Assembly: GCA_040905185.1 (NCBI GenBank)
Contig: JBBDRZ010000007.1
Coordinates: 62,001-126,000 of the forward strand
DNA: 64,000 nucleotides
From: DASTEQ01 sp040905185
GTDB lineage: Bacteria; Chloroflexota; Limnocylindria; QHBO01
Direction of reading: 5' to 3'
The notes beneath the pieces are model-generated. The model was not told the DNA's origin. It ran no database searches and saw only the letters and a program-made list of their open reading frames with translations. A program made the position numbers and the translations under genes. Positions 36,127-44,085 of this stretch are shown piece after piece; the first letter of the stretch is position 1, and each line of letters starts with the position of its first letter.

Positions 36127-37064
36127 GGTCGGCCCCCGCCGTCAGCAAGCAGATCGGGCAGCTGTTCGGGCGTCAGGTCGGCCCAGATCGGCTGGAAGGC
36201 GGCCCACCATTGCTCGGGCGCCCGGGCGATGTGATCGGCCAGGACGTCGGTGATGCGCTGGGTCAGGGCCGCCACGTCGGCCCGGCGGTTGCCGGTCGGT
36301 GTCCACGCCACGAGGTCGGTGCGGGCCGCGAAGCGATTCGGGGCGGTTCGGCGGAGCGTGCCGACGACCACCGGAGCGCCGGTCAGGACCGCGAGCGTGG
36401 CCGGACCACCCGGCACCCGCGCCGGATGGCCGAAGAGGCTCACCACCAGGCCGCTCCCGCTCACGTCGCGGTCGGCCGCGATGGCCACCAACTCGCCGTG
36501 GCGCAGGCCATTTAGCACGCGACGACCGGACGGCGGTGCCACCATCTCGCCTCCTGCACTGCCCGCCCCGCGTCGCGAACGCAGGTACGCGAACAGCTCC
36601 GGCGGCTCGATGCGCTCGACCGGGGCCACCCAGCGCAGGCCGCGGGCGGCAAGCCAGATGGCCCCCGGCTCGAAGTTGCCGAAGTGGGCAGATACGCCGA
36701 TGACGCCGCCCGTCCGCGCGAGCGCTTCGACGCCGGCCGCGTCGTCAAGCACGAGCATCTGGGCGATATCCCGGCGGCCGTGCCGCGGGAGGCGGATCAC
36801 CTCCAGGTAGTAGCGGGCGTGGGCCACGAATGCCGCGCGCACCAGTCGCCGCAGCTCGGTGCCGTTGACCGGCCGGCCCGTGGCCGCGCACACGCGGGCC
36901 AGGTTGGCCGCCACCAGCCGGCGCCGGGCCGGGGCGAATCGGTACCACGCCAACCCGAGCCGGTCCGCCAGGGCGTAGGCGGCGCGACCGGGGAGGAGGC
37001 CGACCAGCGCATCCCCCAGCTCCAGGCCGGCGCGCAGGACCAGGCCGCCCGGACGCAGGCTCAT
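36123..37064 (-). CDS. LpxL/PatA-family acyltransferase 2
   Basis: 313 residues from ATG 37064 (ATGA overlap with the previous stop). Catalytic H-x4-E motif is in SAHFGNFEPG; further family markers are VAIAADRDVSGSGLVVSLFG and a C-terminal WWAAFQPIW. An N-terminal hydrophobic segment would attach it to the membrane. In mycobacteria PatA acylates the mannose of PIM. The second of two non-identical copies here; they may act on different positions. Confidence 0.85.
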   Translation of the reverse strand: MSLRPGGLVLRAGLELGDALVGLLPGRAAYALADRLGLAWYRFAPARRRLVAANLARVCAATGRPVNGTELRRLVRAAFVAHARYYLEVIRLPRHGRRDIAQMLVLDDAAGVEALARTGGVIGVSAHFGNFEPGAIWLAARGLRWVAPVERIEPPELFAYLRSRRGAGSAGGEMVAPPSGRRVLNGLRHGELVAIAADRDVSGSGLVVSLFGHPARVPGGPATLAVLTGAPVVVGTLRRTAPNRFAARTDLVAWTPTGNRRADVAALTQRITDVLADHIARAPEQWWAAFQPIWADLTPEQLPDLLADGGGRP

Positions 37065-38068
37065 CGGCCGCCGATGGTCCAGTCCTCGCCCGCCCGGGCG
37101 CGTGCCAACGCTGCGGCGGCCGCGGCCCGGTCGGCCGCGGTCTGGGGCCACACCGGGCGGAACATGTACCACTGGCCCGGGTCGCCGGCGATGACCTGGC
37201 CAAGGGCATCGGCCAGGGCCTGGGTGGCGCGGTAGACTTCGGCCGGTTCGCTGCTGCTGGCCCGGATGACGGGGTATCCCCACGCCTCCAGCCGGTCGTC
37301 ATCGGTCCGCCGGGCGCCGATGGGCAGGATTGCGGCACCGGTCCGGGCCGAGATCACCGCCGGCCCCGCCGGGAACGTGGTGGCGGCTCCCAGCAGCTCG
37401 ACCGGGACGTCGCCGGGTCGGTAGGCGCCATCGCACAGGAGGGCGAGGTTGCCGCCGCTCCGGAGCACCTTGTACAGCCGGCGCAGGTTGCGCCACCCGA
37501 TGATCTGTACCCCGAACGCGCCGCGCACCGCCGCCAGGTGGTCGTACAGCCGCCCGTAGGTCGTGTCGTCACCCACCACGCTGATCTTTTCGCCCTCGAC
37601 CATCAGGGCTGGGGCCAGCAGGTCCATGGCGCCCACGTGGACGGCGCATATGAGGAGCCCCTTGCCCTCCGTGCCCTGGGCGGCGGCCAGGTTCTCCCAG
37701 CCATGGAACGTGACCCGCTGCCGGGCCTCCACCGGGTCCAGGGCCGGCAGCCGCATGACCTCGGCCAGGTAGCGGCCGTAGTTCTGGAACGCGCGGCGCG
37801 CGGCGCGCGACACGCGTGGATCCTCAACCGGAAGGCCCAGGGCCTGGGCCATGTTGGCTCGGATCACGGCGCCCTTCGCGCCGGACACGTCATAGGCGCC
37901 GTTGGCAAGCGCCGCCGCCGCCGGCAGCACGACCCGGCGAGGCAGCGCGCTCAGGGCGCGTTCGGTCGCTCGGTAGCCCCAGTACGCCAGCCGCTCACGC
38001 CCGCGCTCGCCCCCACGCGCAGCATATTGCCGCGCCCGAGCGCGAGTCGAGCTTCCCTCAGCGGTCAT
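37061..38068 (-). CDS. LpxL/PatA-family acyltransferase 1
   Basis: 335 residues. H-x4-D motif in VHVGAMDLLAP, followed by LALLCDGAYRPGDVPVELLG and WYMFRPVWP, the usual order for this family. The Asp at the motif end contrasts with Glu in the neighbouring copy. It lies 24 bp downstream of ino1 and overlaps copy 2 by 4 nt. Likely acyl-CoA- or ACP-dependent acylation of a phosphatidylinositol mannoside; the true acceptor is not shown by sequence. Confidence 0.85.
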   Translation of the reverse strand: MTAEGSSTRARARQYAARGGERGRERLAYWGYRATERALSALPRRVVLPAAAALANGAYDVSGAKGAVIRANMAQALGLPVEDPRVSRAARRAFQNYGRYLAEVMRLPALDPVEARQRVTFHGWENLAAAQGTEGKGLLICAVHVGAMDLLAPALMVEGEKISVVGDDTTYGRLYDHLAAVRGAFGVQIIGWRNLRRLYKVLRSGGNLALLCDGAYRPGDVPVELLGAATTFPAGPAVISARTGAAILPIGARRTDDDRLEAWGYPVIRASSSEPAEVYRATQALADALGQVIAGDPGQWYMFRPVWPQTAADRAAAAAALARARAGEDWTIGGR

Positions 38069-38092
38069 GGGCGGACGCTCTCAGCGAGGCCT

Positions 38093-39310
38093 TCAGCGCC
38101 GGGCGGTGGCTTTGGCGCGAGGCACTCGCGGGGCACGCCTGGCCCGTACCGGACGCGGCGCCTCGGTGCCGTCCAGGGTCTCGTTGTCCTCGCCCCGGAT
38201 GAAGGCCTCCACCCGCTCCCGGGCCACGTCGTCGTGGATCTGGATGGGCGGCGACTTCATGAAGTACGAGGACGGCGCGACCAGCGTGCCGGCCAGCCCG
38301 CGGTCCAATCCCAGCTTGGCGCAGCGGATGGCATCGGTGATGACGCCGGCGCTGTTCGGCGAGTCCCAGACCTCCAGCTTGAGCTCCAGGTTGAGCGGCA
38401 CGTCGCCGAAGGTGGTTCCTTCCATCCGGATGTGGCACCACTTGCGGTCCTTCAGCCACGGCACGTAGTCCGAGGGCCCGACGTGGACGTTGTCCGCCCC
38501 CAGCTCGTAGTCGAGCATCGAGGTCACCGCGTTGGTCTTGCTGATCTTCTTCGACTCCAGCCGCTCGCGCTCGAGCATGTTCAGGAAGTCGGTGTTCCCT
38601 CCGAAGTTGAGCTGATAGGTGCGATCCACCCGCACGCCGCGGTCCATGAACAGCCGGGTCAGGACCCGGTGCGTGATCGTGGCGCCCACCTGGCTCTTGA
38701 TGTCGTCACCGATGATCGGCAGGCCGTGCTCGGCAAATCGGCGCTGCCAATACGCCTCGCGCCCGATGAACACCGGGATGGCGTTGATGAAGCCGACACC
38801 CGCCTGGAGTGCCTGCTCTACGTACCACTTGGTGGCGTCTTCGCTGCCCACCGGCAGGTAGGAGACCAGGACGTCGACCTCGCGGTCGCGGAGGATGCCG
38901 ACCACGTCGGCGGTCTGGCCGGGCGCCTTCTCGATTACCTGGGACAGGTACTTGCCCAGCCCGTCGAGGGTCATGCCCCGATCCACGGTGACGCCCAGGT
39001 GGGGCACCTGCTGGAACACGTACGTGTTGTTGGGCGCGGCGTAAATGGCCTCCGACAGGTCCTTGCCGACCTTGTTGCGGTCAATGTCGAACGCGGCCAC
39101 GAACTCGATGTCGCGGATGTGGTAGCCGCCCAGGTCGACGTGCATGAGGCCCGGGATCTGGTCCCCGACACGGGCGTTCTCGTAGTAGTAGCGCCCCTGG
39201 ACCAGGCTCGAGGCGCAGTTGCCCACGCCCACGATGGCGACCCGGACCTTGCCGTCCGAGCGTCGCTTCCCGTTCCGCCCGTTCGAGGCGATCTTGGTAT
39301 TGGTGGCCAC
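38093..39310 (-). CDS. ino1: L-myo-inositol-1-phosphate synthase
   Basis: 405 residues from GTG 39310, five bases after the preceding stop, with AAGGAG upstream. Converts glucose-6-phosphate to inositol-1-phosphate with NAD. The NAD loop VAIVGVGNCASSLVQG, the DDIKSQVGATITHR block and NFGGNTDFLNM are characteristic of the actinobacterial/archaeal-type enzyme. A basic tail of about 25 residues (RPVRARRAPRVPRAKATARR) is extra. It supplies the head group used by the adjacent CDP-alcohol phosphotransferase. Confidence 0.95.
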   Translation of the reverse strand: MATNTKIASNGRNGKRRSDGKVRVAIVGVGNCASSLVQGRYYYENARVGDQIPGLMHVDLGGYHIRDIEFVAAFDIDRNKVGKDLSEAIYAAPNNTYVFQQVPHLGVTVDRGMTLDGLGKYLSQVIEKAPGQTADVVGILRDREVDVLVSYLPVGSEDATKWYVEQALQAGVGFINAIPVFIGREAYWQRRFAEHGLPIIGDDIKSQVGATITHRVLTRLFMDRGVRVDRTYQLNFGGNTDFLNMLERERLESKKISKTNAVTSMLDYELGADNVHVGPSDYVPWLKDRKWCHIRMEGTTFGDVPLNLELKLEVWDSPNSAGVITDAIRCAKLGLDRGLAGTLVAPSSYFMKSPPIQIHDDVARERVEAFIRGEDNETLDGTEAPRPVRARRAPRVPRAKATARR

Positions 39311-39315
39311 GATGT

Positions 39316-39990
39316 TCAGCGCTCCTTGTCTTGACCGATGGGGGCAGGCAGGGCGGCGGAAGCCGCCTGCTGACGAACGTTCCAGATGCGCTGGGCGACG
39401 GTCACCCAGGCGAGAATGGCGATGAGGCCCATCGCCGCGATCAGAGCGATGGCATGGCCAAGCCCAGCCAGCGCCAGGCCCAGGACCAGGATGATCAGCC
39501 GCTCGGGACGGGGCGCCAAGCCGTTGGAGGCAGTGAAGCCGACGGCCTCGGCCCGGGCCCGCGAGTAGCTGACCAGGAACGAGCCGCTCAGAGCGAGGGC
39601 GGCCAGCATGACTGGCACGAAGGGTTGGGCGGTGCGATCCAGCCAGAAGGCCACGATGCCGAGGTAGACGAGGGCTTCCCCGGTGCGGTCCAGGGTGCTG
39701 TCCAGGAACGCCCCGAAGGGCGTGGCGCCGCCCTGGGCCCGGGCCAGGCCGCCGTCGATGGCGTCCAGACTCGCGCCCACGGCCAGGAACACCGCGCCCA
39801 GCAGCAGGGATCGCTGCCATACCAGGAGGGAGGCAGCGGCGACCAGGATCAGGCCAGAAACCGTGACCGAGTTGGGGGAGACCCCCGCCGCGGCCAGGAC
39901 ATTCACCACCGGCGCCACGGCCACCCGACCCGCCTCCTTGAGCCGGGCCGAGAGGAGCGCATCGCCGCGCGGCGCTCGGTCAGCGGACAC
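39316..39990 (-). CDS. Phosphatidylinositol-phosphate synthase (CDP-alcohol phosphatidyltransferase)
   Basis: 224 residues from GTG 39990, chosen because GGGAGG lies 8 nt upstream; ATG 40008 is the alternative. The CDP-alcohol motif D-x2-D-G-x2-A-R-x8-G-x3-D-x3-D is complete in LDAIDGGLAR and FGAFLDSTLDR. About six TM helices. Next to ino1 the likely reaction is CDP-diacylglycerol plus inositol-1-phosphate to phosphatidylinositol phosphate, as with actinobacterial PgsA1. It overlaps the ArsR stop by 11 nt. Confidence 0.87.
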   Translation of the reverse strand: MSADRAPRGDALLSARLKEAGRVAVAPVVNVLAAAGVSPNSVTVSGLILVAAASLLVWQRSLLLGAVFLAVGASLDAIDGGLARAQGGATPFGAFLDSTLDRTGEALVYLGIVAFWLDRTAQPFVPVMLAALALSGSFLVSYSRARAEAVGFTASNGLAPRPERLIILVLGLALAGLGHAIALIAAMGLIAILAWVTVAQRIWNVRQQAASAALPAPIGQDKER

Positions 39991-40345
39991 GAAGCACGCC
40001 TCCCGCATCCAGGCCCTGGGTGGCGGCCAGGCGCAGGTCACCTGCCACCAGGCGTTGCTGGGCGGCGGTCAGCGCCGCGAAGGCGGCGGGTCGCAGGGCG
40101 CACAGCTTCTCGCGACCGTGGGGCCGCATTTCCACCAGCCCGGCCGTGCGCAGGATCCGCAGGTGCCAGCTGATGAGCGGCTGAGACAACCCGAATCGAG
40201 CCGACAGCTCATTGACGGGGAGGGGTCCCGACTCGCCCAGGATGGCGCAGATCCGCAGCCGGGTGGGGTCGGCCAGGGCGCGGTACAGGTCGCGCAACAG
40301 GCGGAGGTCGCGGGTCGCGATCGAGTCGGCGCGGAGAAGGGTCAC
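39980..40345 (-). CDS. ArsR-family transcriptional regulator
   Basis: 121 residues from GTG 40345. Winged HTH: RALADPTRLRICAILGESGP, then LSARFGLSQPLISWHLRILR and the wing GLVEMRPHGREKLCAL. No metal-binding Cys motif (ELCVCDL-type) is present, so it is probably not a metal sensor. First gene of the inositol-lipid operon, with a palindrome at the predicted transcription start, so autoregulation and operon control are likely. Confidence 0.88.
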   Translation of the reverse strand: MTLLRADSIATRDLRLLRDLYRALADPTRLRICAILGESGPLPVNELSARFGLSQPLISWHLRILRTAGLVEMRPHGREKLCALRPAAFAALTAAQQRLVAGDLRLAATQGLDAGGVLRVR

Positions 40346-40381
40346 GCGGTGGGGCCTCTCAGGAGAGAACCGTTAAGGTAG

Positions 40382-40433
40382 CCTTTATATAAGGCGGGGC
40401 TTATCCTATTACCCGAATTGGGCAGGTGTCAAC
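40382..40433 (-). promoter_or_regulatory. Promoter and operator of the arsR/inositol-lipid operon
   Basis: On the minus strand TTGACA (40428-40433), 18-bp spacer, TAGGAT (40404-40409), then the palindrome GCCTTATATAAAGGC (40382-40396) at and just after the expected transcription start. This is among the best -35/-10 pairs in the window and a typical ArsR site position. Confidence 0.65.
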
Positions 40434-40458
40434 ACGACCTCCGCCGATCGGGACGCGG

Positions 40459-40464
40459 TAGAGT
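40459..40464 (+). promoter_or_regulatory. -10 element, leaderless start
   Basis: TAGAGT ends 6 nt before ATG 40471 with no SD between, implying a leaderless mRNA for the divergent ABC pair. Confidence 0.4.
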
Positions 40465-40470
40465 CCGGCC

Positions 40471-41244
40471 ATGCCGACCTCCACACCGGACGCGCTGTGG
40501 TCGTCGCCGGCCGCCGGTCGCCTGCGGCCGGTGGCGGTGGAGGTCAACGACCTCGCTCGCCGGGTGGGCAACCGGCCGATTCTGGACGGGATCGAGCTGG
40601 CGGTACCGGTCGGGGCGCGTGTCCTGCTGTCCGGGGTCGACCCCGAGGCTCCTTCGCTCCTGTTGCGGATCATGGCCGGCCTGGCCCGCGCGGATCGTGG
40701 AACGGTGACTCTGGCCGGGCTCCAGCGGGAGACGGCCATTCCCGGGGGCTGGGTGCGGAGGATCGGGTTCGTTGGATCGGATCCGGGCATTCCGCGGTGG
40801 ATGACGGCGGCCGAAAGCCTTGACCTGGCCGCGCGCCTGGCCGGGATCGACGGTGCGGAACGACAGCGCGAGATCGAAGAATTCCTCCAGGCGTTCCGGC
40901 TGGGCGCCATCCGCGACCGTCCGTTGCAGCATGCCGGGCGCATCATTCTCGAACGGACGGCGCTGGCAGCCGCCCTCCTCCCCGACCCCGAAGTCCTCCT
41001 CCTGGATGAGCCGCTGCGCGCCCACGCTCCGTCCGACCGACTGCGGCTGCTCCGCATCCCGGGCGAGCGCCGAACCGTGCTCATCGCCAGTCGCTACCCG
41101 GCCCAGCAGGGCGGTTTCGTCGACCGGGTGGTCCTCATCCGCGATGGACGCGTGGCGCTCCATGCGCCGATCGGCGAGCTGGACGCGCAGCGCCTGCCCC
41201 TCTCGTTGCGGGGCCTGACCGCATTGGCCGACCTGGTCCCATGA
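40471..41244 (+). CDS. Degenerate ABC ATP-binding protein (pseudo-ATPase)
   Basis: 257 residues with the overall ABC nucleotide-binding-domain order but most catalytic motifs lost. The Walker A position reads LSGVDPEAPS with no lysine, the Q-loop position reads FVGSDPG without Gln, the signature is replaced by LQHAGRIILER, and the switch histidine is Arg in IASRYP. Only Walker B (VLLLDEP) is kept. The frame is uninterrupted and codon use looks normal, so it is not simple decay. It is coupled to a permease gene (ATGA) and may work with another ATPase or as a scaffold. Confidence 0.75.
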   Translation: MPTSTPDALWSSPAAGRLRPVAVEVNDLARRVGNRPILDGIELAVPVGARVLLSGVDPEAPSLLLRIMAGLARADRGTVTLAGLQRETAIPGGWVRRIGFVGSDPGIPRWMTAAESLDLAARLAGIDGAERQREIEEFLQAFRLGAIRDRPLQHAGRIILERTALAAALLPDPEVLLLDEPLRAHAPSDRLRLLRIPGERRTVLIASRYPAQQGGFVDRVVLIRDGRVALHAPIGELDAQRLPLSLRGLTALADLVP

Positions 41245-41933
41245 TCCTCACCGTCCACGTCGCGCGCCAGCTCTGGATTCAGCTCCGGCTGCTGGGCCTG
41301 CTGGTCCTTCCGGCCATCGCGGCCGTGGTGGCGGTCATCGTCGACGGCCAGTTCGGTTCGGAGGCCGGTCGCCTGGCGCTGGCGGTTGGCTTCGCCGCGG
41401 CCGCCGTGCTGAGCGCAGCCCTGGTGGGCACAGGCTTCAGCGAGGAAATCGGCTCGGGCGCCGCAGCGTGGCTGGTGGTCCGGGCCGTGCCCCGGACAGC
41501 GCTCATCAGGGCTTGGCTGGCGCTTCCGGCGCTGGCCGTGCTGGTGGCATTCGTACTGGCCGGGATCCTGGCCGGCCTCGCCCTGCCGCCTCCGTTGGAA
41601 GGGGCGCCGGGTCCGGTCGCGGTGGCCGTGACGGTGCTCGCCGCCGCCGCTCCGGCGCTGCCACTGTCGGCGGCTGCGCTGGCCATCGCCGTCGATGCTT
41701 CGAGCCGGGTCACGCTCGTGACGGTCGTCGGGGGAGCCGCGATATTAGCCCTGCCGTTCGTCCTGGTCGGTGAGACGGCCGTCCATCCCGCGAGCGGCTA
41801 CTGGCTGGTGGCCGGAATGGTCCCTGCCGATCGGCCGATCACGGTGGGCCTCCAGGCCATCGGCCTCTGCCTGACCCTGGCCGCCCTGGCCTGGGCCGGC
41901 GCCGCCTTGCGGTTCCGGCGGCGCGACCTCTGA
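41241..41933 (+). CDS. ABC-type permease subunit, six helices
   Basis: 230 residues, Ala/Val/Leu-rich, with six predicted TM helices and short loops. No specific family motif; assigned as the membrane partner by 4-nt overlap with the ABC-like gene. It converges on the sortase-like gene, 10 bp away. Confidence 0.65.
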   Translation: MILTVHVARQLWIQLRLLGLLVLPAIAAVVAVIVDGQFGSEAGRLALAVGFAAAAVLSAALVGTGFSEEIGSGAAAWLVVRAVPRTALIRAWLALPALAVLVAFVLAGILAGLALPPPLEGAPGPVAVAVTVLAAAAPALPLSAAALAIAVDASSRVTLVTVVGGAAILALPFVLVGETAVHPASGYWLVAGMVPADRPITVGLQAIGLCLTLAALAWAGAALRFRRRDL

Positions 41934-41943
41934 TGGGTCGAGA

Positions 41944-42642
41944 TCAGGGCTGGATGGGCAGTGCGACCACGATCAGCTCGCCCCAGTTGCGGTTGAAGCC
42001 CTGGGAGGTTTGGAGCGTCAGCCGTTCGTGGTCGGTGGCCGCCGTCCAGCGGCCTCCCTCCTCGCACTCGGGGCCCGCATACAGGAGGTCCAGCGGCGGG
42101 CTCGGCATTGGCTCGGCGTCCGGGTCGGGGCAGGACACGTTGGGGTGGACCTCGGTCACGCGGTAGCGGAGGACCTGGCCGTCGGACATCAGGACCCGCA
42201 CCTCGGCGCCGAGCTGGACGTTCCACAGGCCTATGAACAGCGGCCGCAGGGCGTGCGCCACGATGTACGAATTCGTTCCGCGGCCCGGGTCCGAGGTCTG
42301 CGAGAGCAGAAATGCGCAGCAGTCGCCGAGCGGCTGGCCTGGCGCAAGCCGCTGGATGGCGACATTGACGCCTACTGACTCGATCTGGATCTGGGTCGCC
42401 ACCCAGTCGCTGGGGATCGGCGTGGCCTCGGGCGTGGCCACGGGCGTGCCATCCGTCGAGGGAGCGGCCGCGGGCGTCTGGGTCCCACCCACCAGGCTCG
42501 GGTTCGGGATAGGCGCCAGGCTGGGCGGCGCGCCCTCGTCCAGCGGCAGCTGGCCGGCAAGAATCAGGACCACCCCCAGCAGGGCCAGGGTCAGCGGAAG
42601 GGCCAGACCTCGGGCCCGGCGACCGTTCAAGCCGGCAGCCAC
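41944..42642 (-). CDS. Sortase-like protein with catalytic Cys replaced by Ser
   Basis: 232 residues. One N-terminal TM helix, a Pro/Thr/Ala-rich stalk (about 35-78), then a sortase fold resembling class E/F: catalytic-type histidine in SYIVAHALRPLF, and LTLQTSQGF where the family has TLxTC. The position of the nucleophile is Ser (codon TCC), and the usual downstream Arg is not apparent in NWGELIVVA. So it may be inactive or use another chemistry. GTG start overlaps the nuoN stop by 16 nt, tying it to the complex I transcript. Confidence 0.75.
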   Translation of the reverse strand: MAAGLNGRRARGLALPLTLALLGVVLILAGQLPLDEGAPPSLAPIPNPSLVGGTQTPAAAPSTDGTPVATPEATPIPSDWVATQIQIESVGVNVAIQRLAPGQPLGDCCAFLLSQTSDPGRGTNSYIVAHALRPLFIGLWNVQLGAEVRVLMSDGQVLRYRVTEVHPNVSCPDPDAEPMPSPPLDLLYAGPECEEGGRWTAATDHERLTLQTSQGFNRNWGELIVVALPIQP

Positions 42643-44078
42643 CCGAGCAGGATGCCGGGGAAGATGCCGAGCAGGAGCACGCCGGCCACGCTGAGCACCA
42701 GCGCCAGGCGGCCCACTCCGGTGCGCTCCACCTCCGCCGGCTCGGCCTCCGGGTCACGCATGTACATGTAGACCACGACCCGCAGGTAGTAGAACGCGGC
42801 CAGGGCGGCATTCAGGGCGATGGCCACCGCCAGCCAGGCCAGGCCCGCGTCGACCGACGCCAGCAGCACGTACAGCTTGGCAAAGAACCCGACCGTGGGC
42901 GGGATGCCGGTCAGCGACAGGAGCAGGACGGTCATGGCCGCGGCCAGGGCCGGCTGGCGCCCGGCCAGGCCCGCGAACGACCCCAATCCACCGTAGCGGC
43001 GCACGTCGCGCTGAAGCATGCCGACCACCGCGAAGGCCGCGATGTTCATCACCGAGTAGCCGACCAGGTAGAACACGACCGCCTCGATGGCCTCCCTGGC
43101 GACCACCGGATCGGTGGCCGCCGCAAACGCCGCCAGCCCAGCCAGGATGTATCCGGTATGAGCGATCGACGAGTAGGCGAGCATCCGCTTGACGTTGGTC
43201 TGGGTCAGGGCCACGACGTTGCCAAACGTCATGGTCACCAGGGCCAGGACCACGAATACGTCCAGCCAGTCGGCGCGCAACGGGCCGAACGCCTCGCCGA
43301 AGAGGCGCAGCAGCAGGGCGAAGGCCCCCAGCTTGGGGCCCACTGACAGGAACCCGGTTATGGGCGTCGGGGCGCCCTGGTAGGCGTCCGGGGTCCAGAA
43401 GTGGAACGGCACCGCCGCCGCCTTGAAGGTCGCGCCCACGGTCAGGAAGCCGATCGCGACCAGCACCGCCCCGTTCATCAAGCCGCCCGAGAACACCTCG
43501 GCAATCTCGGTGAACACGGTCGAGCCGGTCAGGCCGTACGTCCAGGCGATCCCAAACAGGAGGATGGCGCTCGCAAATGACCCGAGCAGGAAGTACTTCA
43601 GCCCACCCTCGTTGCTGAACCGATCGGTCTTGTGGAAGGCGGCCAGCAGGTAGGCCGGCATGACCATCAGCTCCAGACCCAGGAACAGGGTGATGAGATC
43701 CGCGCTGCTGGAAAGGACGAAGATGCCCAGGGTCGAGAACAGCAGGATGGCGTTGAACTCGCCCAACGGCAGGCGGCGGACGACCAGGTAGCCCGGCGCG
43801 AACAGGGTCGTCAACAGGCCGATACCGACCGCCGCCAGCTTCAGCACCAGCGCCAGCCGGTCCACGGTGTAGACCCCTCCCGCCAACGCCTCACTGGGCG
43901 GGGTGGTCCAGACCGCGCCGATGGCCAGCGCGGTGGCCGCCAGGCCGGCCACGGTCAGCGGGGTCAGCAGCCACTTGCGCTCCCGGGGCAGGAACAAGTC
44001 GACGGTGATAATCACCAGGACCGAGATGGCCAGCGCCGCCTCGGGCAGGAGTGGGTACAGGGCGGCGGGGTCGTTCAT
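42627..44078 (-). CDS. nuoN: NADH-quinone oxidoreductase subunit N
   Basis: 483 residues, about 14 TM helices, antiporter-like proton-pumping subunit. Landmarks: LFLGLELMVMPAYLLAAF (TM5 glutamate), KAAAVPFHFWTPDAYQGAPT and TQTNVKRMLAYSSIAHTGY (pumping lysines). Last nuo gene, seven bases after nuoM. Confidence 0.95.
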   Translation of the reverse strand: MNDPAALYPLLPEAALAISVLVIITVDLFLPRERKWLLTPLTVAGLAATALAIGAVWTTPPSEALAGGVYTVDRLALVLKLAAVGIGLLTTLFAPGYLVVRRLPLGEFNAILLFSTLGIFVLSSSADLITLFLGLELMVMPAYLLAAFHKTDRFSNEGGLKYFLLGSFASAILLFGIAWTYGLTGSTVFTEIAEVFSGGLMNGAVLVAIGFLTVGATFKAAAVPFHFWTPDAYQGAPTPITGFLSVGPKLGAFALLLRLFGEAFGPLRADWLDVFVVLALVTMTFGNVVALTQTNVKRMLAYSSIAHTGYILAGLAAFAAATDPVVAREAIEAVVFYLVGYSVMNIAAFAVVGMLQRDVRRYGGLGSFAGLAGRQPALAAAMTVLLLSLTGIPPTVGFFAKLYVLLASVDAGLAWLAVAIALNAALAAFYYLRVVVYMYMRDPEAEPAEVERTGVGRLALVLSVAGVLLLGIFPGILLGWLPA

Positions 44079-44085
44079 ACCGGTC

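Noticed and set aside
42627..42642. Frameshift or error as the cause of the nuoN/sortase overlap
   Set aside because: Both frames run cleanly through their expected ends, so this is a normal coupled overlap.
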